Shown here: piece by piece, positions 56,938 through 64,000 of the stretch
Layout: the number at the start of each line of letters is the position of its first letter
Numbering within the stretch: the first letter of the stretch is position 1
From: Rhodococcus sp. 06-462-5
Lineage (GTDB): Bacteria; Actinomycetota; Actinomycetes; Mycobacteriales; Mycobacteriaceae
Direction of reading: 5' to 3'
DNA: 64,000 nt
NCBI RefSeq assembly: GCF_002258315.1
Contig: NZ_NOYD01000029.1
Coordinates: 1 to 64,000, forward strand
The notes under the pieces: generated by a model
Databases searched by the model: none
What the model saw: the letters and a program-made list of their open reading frames with translations, nothing else
What the model was told of the DNA's origin: nothing
Position numbers and translations under genes: made by a program

Positions 56938-57735
56938 TCACATGCGAGCGAAGCGAGCCAGAACGAAGGCATAGAGCCCGTAGAGCGCGATGCCCACCCC
57001 GGCGAGGACGAGCAGAACCTGACCGTAGGGCTGCGAGCCGAGGGTCTTGACGGCACCGTCGATGCCGGTGGCCTTTGATGGATCGGATTGCAGAACGGCC
57101 ACCACGACGAGGAGTCCGGCCCCGACGAGGGCAGTGCCCTTGGCGGCGTAACCGGCGATGCCGAGTTTGACGACTGCCCCGCTCTGGTGCCCTTCGAGGT
57201 CGTCGAGGAAGTTCTTCGAGACGCCCTTGTAGACGTGGTATCCGCCGACGCCGATGACGACCAGCGCGACGGCGATGAGCACGAGCTTGCCGCCGCCCGA
57301 CTCCATCAACCGGGCCGACCAGCCGGCGTTCTGCTGCCCGCTCGACTTGCCCGAGCCGGTAGCGAAGCCGTAGGTCGAGAAAGCGAACGCGATGTAGACG
57401 ACGGCTAGCGCTGCCGCTTTGAGACGATCCATCGCACTGCCGGCGTCGGCGTCGGATTTCTTGCCGACGATCGCTTCGACGATCCGCCACAGCGCCAGCG
57501 CCACGAACGCGACCACCGCCACCCAGAGTGCGATCTTTCCGCCGGGCTTCTCGGCCAATTCGGCGAGTGCACCGGATTGGTCTGCGTTGCCGGCCTGGCC
57601 GAACGCCAACCGAACCGCGATGTATCCGATCAGAATGTGCAGCACTCCGCTGACGAAGTGGCCGGCTCGCGCCGCTTTCTCGAATGCTCCGTTGTTCTGT
57701 ACGGAACTGGCCACAGAATTTCCCGACGTGTTCAC
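56938..57735 (-). CDS. DUF1206 membrane protein
   Basis: A 265-aa protein built from three repeated two-helix units, the DUF1206 architecture: ARAGHFVSGVLHILIGYIAV, LKAAALAVVYIAFAFSTYGF and VVKLGIAGYAAKGTALVGAG are equivalent first helices, each followed by a charged loop and a second helix. Function unknown. GTG 57735 with GGGGA upstream. Confidence 0.88.
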   Translation of the reverse strand: MNTSGNSVASSVQNNGAFEKAARAGHFVSGVLHILIGYIAVRLAFGQAGNADQSGALAELAEKPGGKIALWVAVVAFVALALWRIVEAIVGKKSDADAGSAMDRLKAAALAVVYIAFAFSTYGFATGSGKSSGQQNAGWSARLMESGGGKLVLIAVALVVIGVGGYHVYKGVSKNFLDDLEGHQSGAVVKLGIAGYAAKGTALVGAGLLVVVAVLQSDPSKATGIDGAVKTLGSQPYGQVLLVLAGVGIALYGLYAFVLARFARM

Positions 57736-57915
57736 TATCGTTCCCCGATCAGTAGATTTGGGCTCCCGTTTACCCCGAGCGAGGACGGAGGAAACTGTCT
57801 CGAGCTGCGAAACGCCGCACGAGATCCCACCGAGGCGTTAACACCGGGCGGACACTGATCGATGTAGCAAGCGGAGTGTCGGGACCAACGAAGAAATTGT
57901 TCGGAGTGATCCACC

Positions 57916-58071
57916 GTGAAATTACAGTCGATAATGCGTCGTACCAGCAGTGATCTACCACTGTTGAAGACCGCCAGGATGAGCGGCAGCCCGCGTACGT
58001 GGCCCGCCGAGAAGCTCGAGCGACTGCTCACCCCGCAGGAACTCGATCTGATTCGACGCGGCCGAATCTGA
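57916..58071 (+). CDS. Small basic protein, 51 aa
   Basis: GTG 57916 has a good GGAGTGA ribosome site about 6 nt upstream and opens a 51-residue frame: MKLQSIMRRTSSDLPLLKTA at the start, SGSPRTWPAEKLERLLTPQE and DLIRRGRI at the end. The C-terminal part looks like a short helical motif. It is co-directional with the redox-sensor operon, 88 nt upstream of it. Family not recognised; the Shine-Dalgarno and codon use support expression. Confidence 0.55.
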   Translation: MKLQSIMRRTSSDLPLLKTARMSGSPRTWPAEKLERLLTPQELDLIRRGRI

Positions 58072-58159
58072 CCCCACTGTTTCCAGGACTGCTTGCCTCC
58101 CATTCGGGGCGACGCGGTGGCATGCTCATGAGGTTGACGAGCACCAGTCCTGGAGGGTC

Positions 58160-59815
58160 ATGAAACCGGTCATTCTCAGCGTCGACGACGATCCCGGAGT
58201 ATCGAGATCGGTCGCCCGCGATCTGCGTCGTCGCTACGGGGAGCAGTACCGCATCGTGCGCGCGGAGTCCGGTGCCGGGGCGCTCGACGCCCTGAAGGAA
58301 CTCGCGTTGCGCGGCAACCCGGTCGCCGTTCTGCTGGCCGACTACCGCATGCCGCAGATGAGCGGCATGGAATTTCTCGAGCAGGCCATGGATATCTTTC
58401 CGACGGCCCGTCGCATTCTTCTGACCGCGTACGCGGACACCGATGCGGCGATCGACGCGATCAACGTCATCGATCTCGACTACTACCTGCTCAAGCCGTG
58501 GGATCCCCCCGAGGAAAAGCTCTACCCCGTGCTCGACGCCCAACTCGAGGCCTGGTGTGCGTACGACCACCGGGCCGTCGAGGACACCAAGATCATCGGC
58601 CATCGTTGGTCCGCGCGCTCGTCGGAGATCCGCGAGTTCCTCGCTCGAAATCAGCTGCCCTATCGCTGGTACATGTCCGACGAGTCCGAGGGTGCCCGGC
58701 TGCTGGCCGCCGCGGGTGTGGACGACACCCGCTTGCCGGTGGTGATCACCACCGAGGGCGATGCGTTGATCGAACCGTCCGACGCCGAACTCGGCAATCG
58801 GCTCGGGTTGACGGTGTCGCCGTCCGAGGAGTTCTACGACCTGGTCGTCATCGGCGGCGGACCGGCGGGATTGGGAGCCGCGCTCTACGGTGCGTCGGAG
58901 GGCCTGCGGACCACCCTGATCGAACGGACCGCAACCGGCGGCCAGGCGGGTCAGAGTTCTCGCATCGAGAACTACCTGGGCTTTCCCGACGGTGTGTCGG
59001 GCGCTCAGCTGGCCGAGCGGGCACGCCGGCAGGCGTTGAAATTCGGTGCCGAGGTCGTCACCACGCAGGACGTCGTCGGCCTGGAAACCAACGGTGCCGC
59101 GCGCACCGTACGGTTCGCCGACGGCCGCAGCATCAGTGCCCAGACGATCATCCTGTCCACCGGCGTCGCCTATCGCCGGCTGGACGCTCCCGGAATCGAC
59201 GACTTCACCGGACGCGGCGTGTTCTACGGATCGGCGATGACCGAGGCGGCGCGATGCGCCGAGCAGGACGTCTACATCGTGGGCGGCGCGAACTCGGCGG
59301 GTCAGGCGGCGGTGTACCTCTCGCGCGGGGCGAAGTCGGTGACCATTCTGATTCGGGCCACCTCCCTCGAAGCGTCGATGTCGTACTACCTGATCAAGCA
59401 GATCGAAGAGAATCCGAAGATCAGTGTTCGACCGTGCACCGAGGTCGCGGGCGTGTCGGGCGACGGTCACCTCGAGTCGATCACGCTGCGGAACCGGGCA
59501 ACCGACGAGACGACGACTGTCGACGCGCAGTATCTGTTCCTGTTCATCGGGGCGGCACCGCGCACCGAGTGGCTCGACGGGGTGCTCGTGCGGGACGACC
59601 ATGGATTCGTGGTCACCGGGCCGGATCTCGTCACCGACGGACGGGGACCTGCCGGATGGACGTCCGCTCGACTCCCGCATCACCTCGAGACGAGTGTGCC
59701 CGGCGTCTTCGCAGCCGGCGACGTTCGATCCGACTCGGCCAAACGCGTCGCGTCGGCAGTGGGAGAGGGAGCGATGGCCGTGATGTTGGTGCACAGATAT
59801 CTGGCGAACCCGTGA
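58160..59815 (+). CDS. Response regulator fused to a thioredoxin-reductase-like flavoprotein
   Basis: A 551-aa fusion. Residues 1-125: receiver domain with acidic pocket VDDD, phosphoacceptor Asp61 (ADYRMPQMSG), Thr89 and Lys112. Residues about 143-218: a thioredoxin/glutaredoxin-like fold (KIIGHRWSARSSEIREFLAR, TRLPVVITTEGDALIEPS) with no CxxC. Residues 226-551: FAD/NAD(P)H two-dinucleotide-domain oxidoreductase (VVIGGGPAGLGAAL, TGGQAGQSSRIENYLGFPDG, VYIVGGANSAGQAAVYLS, GVFAAGDVR). The redox-active CxxC of thioredoxin reductase is replaced (GSAMTEAARC), so classical disulfide reductase activity is unlikely. Its GTGA overlap with the kinase gene suggests a kinase-controlled flavoenzyme. Confidence 0.9.
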   Translation: MKPVILSVDDDPGVSRSVARDLRRRYGEQYRIVRAESGAGALDALKELALRGNPVAVLLADYRMPQMSGMEFLEQAMDIFPTARRILLTAYADTDAAIDAINVIDLDYYLLKPWDPPEEKLYPVLDAQLEAWCAYDHRAVEDTKIIGHRWSARSSEIREFLARNQLPYRWYMSDESEGARLLAAAGVDDTRLPVVITTEGDALIEPSDAELGNRLGLTVSPSEEFYDLVVIGGGPAGLGAALYGASEGLRTTLIERTATGGQAGQSSRIENYLGFPDGVSGAQLAERARRQALKFGAEVVTTQDVVGLETNGAARTVRFADGRSISAQTIILSTGVAYRRLDAPGIDDFTGRGVFYGSAMTEAARCAEQDVYIVGGANSAGQAAVYLSRGAKSVTILIRATSLEASMSYYLIKQIEENPKISVRPCTEVAGVSGDGHLESITLRNRATDETTTVDAQYLFLFIGAAPRTEWLDGVLVRDDHGFVVTGPDLVTDGRGPAGWTSARLPHHLETSVPGVFAAGDVRSDSAKRVASAVGEGAMAVMLVHRYLANP

Positions 59816-61257
59816 GTGGGCTCGCGTGTGATCCGGAGGAGTTGCGGACGCTGTTCCTGTTCGAGCAGCTCACCGACGCACAGTTGGCGGAGCTCTGTCG
59901 AGACGGGCGTATCGAGACGATCGAGCCGGGGCCGGTGTACTCGGAGGGTGATCCGGCGACGTGTTTCTACGTGTTGATGGACGGTGCCGTGGTGCTCTCG
60001 AAGCTCTCGGGCGGGGAGGATCTGGTGGTCAACCGGACCTCGCAACGCGGGGTGTACGCGGGGGCGTGGCAGGCGTACCTGGGTGATCGGGTGCCGCAGA
60101 CATATCAGGGTTCGATGCGGGTGACCGAGCGCTCCCGGTTCTTCGTACTCGACGCCGAATGCTTCGCGTCCATCGTGCGGGAGTGGTTCCCGATGGCGCT
60201 GCACCTGCTCGAGGGTCTGTTCTTCGGTAACCAGAACACCAAGCAGATAGTGGAACAGCGAGAACGCCTGTTGGCGTTGGGTTCTCTGTCGGCCGGGTTG
60301 ACGCACGAGCTGAACAATCCGGCCGCGGCCGCGGTGCGGGCGACGTCGGCGCTGCGGAATCGGGTGGCGCACATGCGGCAGAAGTTGGCGATGATCGCCG
60401 GCGGCACTCTCGATCGCGGCAGCATGGCGCATCTGGTCGGACTGCAGAACGAAGCCGTCGAGCTGGTGGCCAAGGCTCCGAAGCTGACCGCGATGGAGGC
60501 GTCGGACCGCGAGGACGAACTCGGAGAGTGGTTCGAGGACAAGGGCATCGGTGACGGTTGGGACTTGGCTCCGACGTTCGTCTCGGCCGGTCTGGATGTG
60601 CCGTGGCTCGACAAGGTTGCTGCGACGGTGGACGATCCGACGATGCTCGAAGGTGCGATCCGGTGGCTCAACTACACCGTCGAAACCGAGTTGCTGATGA
60701 ACGAGATCGCAGATTCGACCACCCGCATCTCCACGCTCGTCGGTGCCGCGAAACAGTATTCGCAGATGGACCGCGCGCCGTACCAGACCGTCGACGTGCG
60801 GGAATTGCTCGACAGCACTCTGATCATGTTGGGCCGCAAGATCGGTGACGACATCCGGGTGGTCAAGGACTACGACCCCGCGGTGCCGCCCATTCCGGCA
60901 TACGCAGCCGAACTCAATCAGGTGTGGACCAATCTGATCGACAATGCAGTGCAGGCGATGGCGGCGACCCCCGAGGAGAAGAGGGTGTTGACGGTGCGGA
61001 CATCGTTGGACGAGGATCAGGTTCAGATCGAGATCTGCGATACCGGACCCGGTGTGCCGCAGGAGATTCGGTCGCGGATCTTCGAGCCGTTCTTCACCAC
61101 GAAGCCGGTCGGCGAAGGCACGGGTCTCGGCCTGGACATCTCGTGGCGGATCGTGGTGAAGAAGCATCAGGGTGATCTTCGGGTGGTGTCGGAGCCCGGT
61201 GACACGCGATTCATCGTGCGACTGCCCGTCAGCCCGGCCATAGAGGAGGCATCATGA
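59812..61257 (+). CDS. Histidine kinase with cyclic-nucleotide-binding sensor domain
   Basis: A 481-aa soluble kinase. Residues about 12-125 form a cNMP-binding (CRP-like) beta barrel (IEPGPVYSEGDPATCFYVLM, DGAVVLSK, SRFFVLDAECFASI). A dimerisation helix region carries the phosphoacceptor His165 (LSAGLTHELNNPAAA). Residues about 350-475 form the HATPase domain (ELNQVWTNLIDNAVQAM, EICDTGPGVPQEIRSRIFEP, GEGTGLGLDISWRIVVK). No membrane segment. GTG 59812 overlaps the flavoprotein stop, and the receiver of that fusion is the obvious partner. Next gene overlaps by ATGA. Confidence 0.9.
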   Translation: MSGLACDPEELRTLFLFEQLTDAQLAELCRDGRIETIEPGPVYSEGDPATCFYVLMDGAVVLSKLSGGEDLVVNRTSQRGVYAGAWQAYLGDRVPQTYQGSMRVTERSRFFVLDAECFASIVREWFPMALHLLEGLFFGNQNTKQIVEQRERLLALGSLSAGLTHELNNPAAAAVRATSALRNRVAHMRQKLAMIAGGTLDRGSMAHLVGLQNEAVELVAKAPKLTAMEASDREDELGEWFEDKGIGDGWDLAPTFVSAGLDVPWLDKVAATVDDPTMLEGAIRWLNYTVETELLMNEIADSTTRISTLVGAAKQYSQMDRAPYQTVDVRELLDSTLIMLGRKIGDDIRVVKDYDPAVPPIPAYAAELNQVWTNLIDNAVQAMAATPEEKRVLTVRTSLDEDQVQIEICDTGPGVPQEIRSRIFEPFFTTKPVGEGTGLGLDISWRIVVKKHQGDLRVVSEPGDTRFIVRLPVSPAIEEAS

Positions 61258-61598
61258 CCATCGAAGGCATCGACCCGAAGGTCCCACCGTCGGGTCCGGG
61301 GTGTGTCGAGTGCACGCAGACGCAAGGGTGGTGGGTGCATCTGCGTCGGTGCGCGCAGTGCGGTCACATCGGATGTTGCGACTCCTCGCCGTCGCAGCAC
61401 GCCAGTAAGCATGCCGAGTCCACCCGGCACCAGTTCGTGCGCAGCTACGAGCCCGGCGAGGACTGGTTCTACAACTACGCCGACGAGCAGATGTACGACG
61501 GTCCGGAATTGGCTCCACCGCAACATCATCCACTCGATCAGACAGTTCCAGGTCCGCGTGAGCGAGTGCCGTCGAACTGGCAGGCCCTGATCAATTGA
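61254..61598 (+). CDS. UBP-type zinc-finger protein
   Basis: A 114-aa protein with the full ZnF-UBP ligand set: Cys17/Cys20, Cys33/Cys36, Cys41, His49, His53 and His59 (GCVECTQTQGWWVHLRRCAQ, CGHIGCCDSSPSQHASKH). The C-terminal part WFYNYADEQMYDGPELAPP is typical of bacterial members. In eukaryotes the fold binds ubiquitin C-termini; bacterial partners are unknown. Four-base overlaps with the kinase before and the DUF1801 gene after indicate one polycistron. Confidence 0.9.
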   Translation: MTIEGIDPKVPPSGPGCVECTQTQGWWVHLRRCAQCGHIGCCDSSPSQHASKHAESTRHQFVRSYEPGEDWFYNYADEQMYDGPELAPPQHHPLDQTVPGPRERVPSNWQALIN

Positions 61599-62014
61599 AC
61601 GAGAACCTGACGCGACCCACCGACGTGCCGGCCGAGGATTTCCTGGCCGCCGTGCAGCATCCGGTTCGCCGCGCGGACGGGCTCGTGCTCGCCGAGATGA
61701 TGGGTCGGGTGACCGGGCAGCCGGCGGTGATGTGGGGGCCGACCATGGTGGGTTTCGGCACCTACCGATACACGACGGGCAGTGGCCGTCGGGGCGAGTA
61801 TTTCGTCGTCGGGTTCTCCCCACGCAAGGCGAATCTGTCGGTGTACGGCGCGACGTACGCCCCGGAATCGGACTCTTTGCTCGAACGATTGGGCAAGCAC
61901 AAGCGAGGCGCAGGTTGCCTGTACGTGAACAAGCTCGCCGATGTGGACATAGTGATTCTCGAGCAACTGGTGGCTCACAACTACCCGTACATCCTGGGTA
62001 ATCTCGCGTCATGA
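61595..62014 (+). CDS. DUF1801 (YdhG-like) protein
   Basis: A 139-aa protein: DGLVLAEMMGRVTGQPAVMW, GPTMVGFGTYRYTTGSGRRG and FFVVGFSPRKANLSVYG-type strands match DUF1801. Function unknown. TTG 61595 overlaps the zinc-finger stop (TTGA), the only start that retains the N-terminus; the end overlaps the GPP34 start (ATGA). Part of the 58.2-62.7 kb polycistron. Confidence 0.85.
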   Translation: MNENLTRPTDVPAEDFLAAVQHPVRRADGLVLAEMMGRVTGQPAVMWGPTMVGFGTYRYTTGSGRRGEYFVVGFSPRKANLSVYGATYAPESDSLLERLGKHKRGAGCLYVNKLADVDIVILEQLVAHNYPYILGNLAS

Positions 62015-62688
62015 CCTTGATCGCGGAGGACCTCCTGTTGCTGTTGCTCGACGACGAGTCGGGCAAGCCGCTGGCCGACAGCACCAAGTTGCCGCGCGTA
62101 CTGGCCGGTGCATTGGTGGTCGAGCTCGCGATGGACGGTTCACTGCGCATCACCGGCCCCGGTGAACAGATCAAGAAGGATCATGTGGTCGTCGCAGGAG
62201 CGCCCCCCGCCGACGTCCTGCTGCGTCGAGTGTTCGATCTCGTGGCGTCGGCGTCGCGGCCGATGAAGCCGCAGAAGGTGATCGAGAAGTCGCAGAAGAA
62301 TCTGTCGAAGGAGTTGGTTGCGCGGCTGGTGGCTCAGGGCTTCGTCACCGAGAACAAGGACAAGGTGTTGGGGCTGTTCCCGACCACGACGTGGCCTGCT
62401 CGTGACACCTCGCACGAGAAGGTGTTGCGAGATTCCTTACGCAGCGCGCTGGTCGACGGGACGACGCCGTCGCCCCACACGGCTGCGTTGATCTCGTTGA
62501 TTTCGGCGGTGGACCTGACGCACAAGGTGATCGTGGATGCGGACAAGAAGCTGCTGAAACAGAGGGCGAAGCAGATCGCCGAGGGAGAGTGGGCAGGCGC
62601 GGCGGTGCGCAAGGCCGTCTCGGATGTGAACGCTGCGGTGATGGCCGCGGTGATGGTGCCCGTCATCGTGTCGACTACGAGCAGCTGA
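62011..62688 (+). CDS. GPP34/GOLPH3-like protein
   Basis: A 225-aa helical protein of the GOLPH3/GPP34 family: MTLIAEDLLLLLLDDESGKP, LPRVLAGALVVELAMDG, and a C-terminal ALISLISAVDLTHKVI. Eukaryotic members bind phosphatidylinositol 4-phosphate at the Golgi; many actinobacteria carry several copies of unknown role, perhaps membrane-associated. Last gene of the polycistron, 10 nt before the DJ-1-type gene. Confidence 0.85.
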   Translation: MTLIAEDLLLLLLDDESGKPLADSTKLPRVLAGALVVELAMDGSLRITGPGEQIKKDHVVVAGAPPADVLLRRVFDLVASASRPMKPQKVIEKSQKNLSKELVARLVAQGFVTENKDKVLGLFPTTTWPARDTSHEKVLRDSLRSALVDGTTPSPHTAALISLISAVDLTHKVIVDADKKLLKQRAKQIAEGEWAGAAVRKAVSDVNAAVMAAVMVPVIVSTTSS

Positions 62689-62698
62689 AAGTCAGGGT

Positions 62699-63304
62699 AT
62701 GAGTAGAAGTGTTGCAATTCTGATGTTCGACGAGGTCGAGGTACTCGACGCGTGCGGGCCGTTCGAGGTGTTCTCGGTGGCGAATCGAGTGGCCGAACGT
62801 GCCGGGAGTGCACGACCTTTCGAGGTGACGCTCGTCGGGATCGACGACAGGGCGGTGGTCGCCCGGGGCGGTATGAGGATCGGCGTCGACACCACGATCG
62901 AGGATCCGCGGGGATACGACGTCGTCGTGGTTCCGGGTGGCGTCGTCGACGCGGTCTCGGACGACAGTCGAGTGCTCCAGTGGTTGAAGGGCCTTCGCTC
63001 CGACGCCGAGTTGGTGGCGTCGGTGTGCACGGGTGCGTTCGTGCTGGCGGCGGCGGGACTGCTCGACGAGCGTCCGGTCACCACGCACTGGGAGGATCTG
63101 GAACTGCTGCGGGAGAGCTGGCCTGCGCTGGTGGTGCACGAGGGCGTTCGGTACATCGACCACGGCGATCTGGCGACCTCGGCCGGTATCAGCGCCGGTC
63201 TCGATCTGGCACTGCACCTGGTCGCGCGGTGGGCGGGAGCGGATCATGCTCTCGCCACCGCGGGCCAGATGGATTACGACTGGTCAGGCGCTGAGCACCC
63301 GTAG
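62699..63304 (+). CDS. DJ-1/PfpI family protein
   Basis: A 201-aa class I glutamine-amidotransferase-like protein. Cys110 sits in the nucleophile elbow VASVCTGAFVLAAAGLL; other features are VAILMFDEVEVLDACGPFEV and TTHWEDLELLRESWP, as in isonitrile-hydratase-like and regulator-type DJ-1 proteins without a DNA-binding domain. Function not assignable. Its 3' end overlaps convergent doxX-like gene by 21 bases. Confidence 0.85.
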   Translation: MSRSVAILMFDEVEVLDACGPFEVFSVANRVAERAGSARPFEVTLVGIDDRAVVARGGMRIGVDTTIEDPRGYDVVVVPGGVVDAVSDDSRVLQWLKGLRSDAELVASVCTGAFVLAAAGLLDERPVTTHWEDLELLRESWPALVVHEGVRYIDHGDLATSAGISAGLDLALHLVARWAGADHALATAGQMDYDWSGAEHP

Positions 63305-63631
63305 CACCAGGGCGACGACGGCGAACACGGCCAGTCCGGCGGCGGGTGCGAAGTCCTTGTCCTTGGCGCGCAGGTGGGCGGCAACGGCCCCGACGAAGTA
63401 CAGGATGACGCCGACGGCAGCAGCGACGCCGATGGGCCAGACGGCCAATCCCACCAGCAGGCCGACGGCTCCGAGCAGTTCCGCGTAGGCGAGCCAGGGA
63501 ATCTTGCCGGCGGGAACGCCGACCTGCTCGAGCATCGGGATGACGGATGGATTCTTCGTCAGTTTCCCGACGGCGGAGAACGTGAGCGCGACGGCGAGCA
63601 GAACCGAGACGACGACGGTTGCGATGAACAT
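63284..63631 (-). CDS. DoxX family membrane protein
   Basis: A 115-aa protein with four helices: FIATVVVSVLLAVALTFSAV, WLAYAELLGAVGLLVGLAVW, AAAVGVILYFVGAVAAHLRA and FAVVALVLRVLSA. The GKLTKNPSVIPMLEQVGVP loop is characteristic of DoxX. ATG 63631 with GAAGGG upstream. It is divergent from an HxlR regulator 79 nt away, a common pairing in which the regulator controls doxX. Confidence 0.88.
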   Translation of the reverse strand: MFIATVVVSVLLAVALTFSAVGKLTKNPSVIPMLEQVGVPAGKIPWLAYAELLGAVGLLVGLAVWPIGVAAAVGVILYFVGAVAAHLRAKDKDFAPAAGLAVFAVVALVLRVLSA

Positions 63632-63710
63632 GAGCCCTTCTTTCATTTCCGAGGCCACTAGTAATTCAGAAGTAGCAAGGCGGACTGTAGCACCTCGGTA
63701 GGGTGGACGT

Positions 63711-64000
63711 ATGGTCACGAACGAGCAGCCTCACGATCCTCGGGCCTGCGACGGGGCGCTGACCAAAGCCTTCGGCTTCCTCGGCAAGAGATGGAACGGA
63801 ATTCTTCTCGCGACGCTGATGAACGGGCCGATGGGATTCTCGGACCTGCGCCGTGCCGTCGGTGGTATCAGTGACTCGGTGTTGTCCGAGCGACTCGGCG
63901 AACTCGCCAAAGCGGGCCTGATTGCGCGCACCGTCGACGACGGGCCACCCATCTCCGTGGGGTACAGCCTGACGTCGTCCGGCGAGGCGCTGCTGCCGTC
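63711..64000 (+). CDS. HxlR-type transcriptional regulator, truncated by the window end
   Basis: The first 96 residues are present. They show the HxlR winged helix: ALTKAFGFLGKRWNGILLAT, LMNGPMGFSDLRRAVGGISD, SVLSERLGELAKAGLIARTV and VGYSLTSSGEALLP. The regulator-typical N-terminal Cys is at residue 13 (RACDGALT). TAGGGT (63699-63704) is 6 nt before ATG 63711 (leaderless). Many HxlR proteins sense oxidants or aldehydes through Cys. It probably controls the divergent doxX-like gene. The C-terminus lies beyond the window. Confidence 0.92.
   Translation, partial: MVTNEQPHDPRACDGALTKAFGFLGKRWNGILLATLMNGPMGFSDLRRAVGGISDSVLSERLGELAKAGLIARTVDDGPPISVGYSLTSSGEALLP

Overview
This window is high-GC actinobacterial chromosome, most likely from a Rhodococcus-type member of the Mycobacteriales. 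The reasons are an F420 enzyme pair (Fgd and a Ddn-like protein), PknG with GlnH/GlnX, Lpq-type lipoproteins, many GTG/TTG starts, and many genes whose start codon lies 6-8 nt after a TANNNT -10 hexamer (leaderless transcripts). From about 18 to 56 kb the gene order follows the Mycobacterium tuberculosis segment fgd1-pta-ackA-pknG-glnH-glnX-mutT3-thiE-thiO-thiS-thiG-lpqL ... thiD ... xthA-GNAT-def-Rv0430-Rv0431-sodC-Rv0433 ... Rv0435c-pssA-psd. Several genes are inserted into this block.

Layout. 0-1.6 kb: a possible truncated gene at the edge, a hypothetical gene and a short APH-type kinase. 1.6-11.4 kb: a sulfur-type operon. A sigma-70-like promoter leads into a SAM-I-type riboswitch, then a 30-residue HVDLCR/CR leader peptide, then a hairpin. 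These precede a peptide-type ABC importer (binding lipoprotein, two permeases, fused double ATPase), two luciferase-like FMN monooxygenases, a DUF1684 protein and a third luciferase-like oxidoreductase, all with overlapping stop/start codons. 11.4-18.1 kb: single genes (quinone-type oxidoreductase, SnoaL-like protein, prenyltransferase-fold protein, membrane proteins, orphan winged-helix regulator, two GNATs, methionine aminopeptidase, DUF202 protein). 18.1-31.5 kb: fgd, a Ddn-like protein, pta-ackA, the divergent pknG-glnH-glnX operon, a Nudix fusion protein, thiE, and a TPP-riboswitch-controlled thiO-thiS-thiG operon. 31.5-32.0 kb: a non-coding stretch with two copies of a nested palindromic repeat. 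32-44 kb: ABC exporter, LpqL-like peptidase, adenylate cyclase, thiD, two paralogous small GNATs, a membrane protein behind twin palindromes, xthA, a GNAT, def, DUF3263 and LytR_C proteins, sodC and a YbdK-like ligase. 44-50.5 kb: a six-gene Mrp (Mnh) cation/proton antiporter operon with MnhA and MnhB fused. 50.7-57.7 kb: Nudix, PEP-mutase-family enzyme behind an 18-bp palindrome, a two-domain AAA+ ATPase, pssA-psd, and stress/membrane proteins. 57.9-62.7 kb: a small gene, then an operon of a response-regulator/flavoprotein fusion, a cyclic-nucleotide-domain histidine kinase, a UBP zinc-finger protein, a DUF1801 protein and a GPP34 protein. 62.7-64 kb: DJ-1/PfpI protein, DoxX, and a truncated HxlR regulator.

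The most interesting parts are the stacked sulfur control (SAM riboswitch plus cysteine-type leader peptide) on a monooxygenase/importer operon, the redox-like two-component operon at 58-61.6 kb, and the repeat pair at 31.6-31.9 kb. I saw no tRNA, rRNA, CRISPR array, transposase or phage gene. All family assignments are from reading the sequence; no database search was run.
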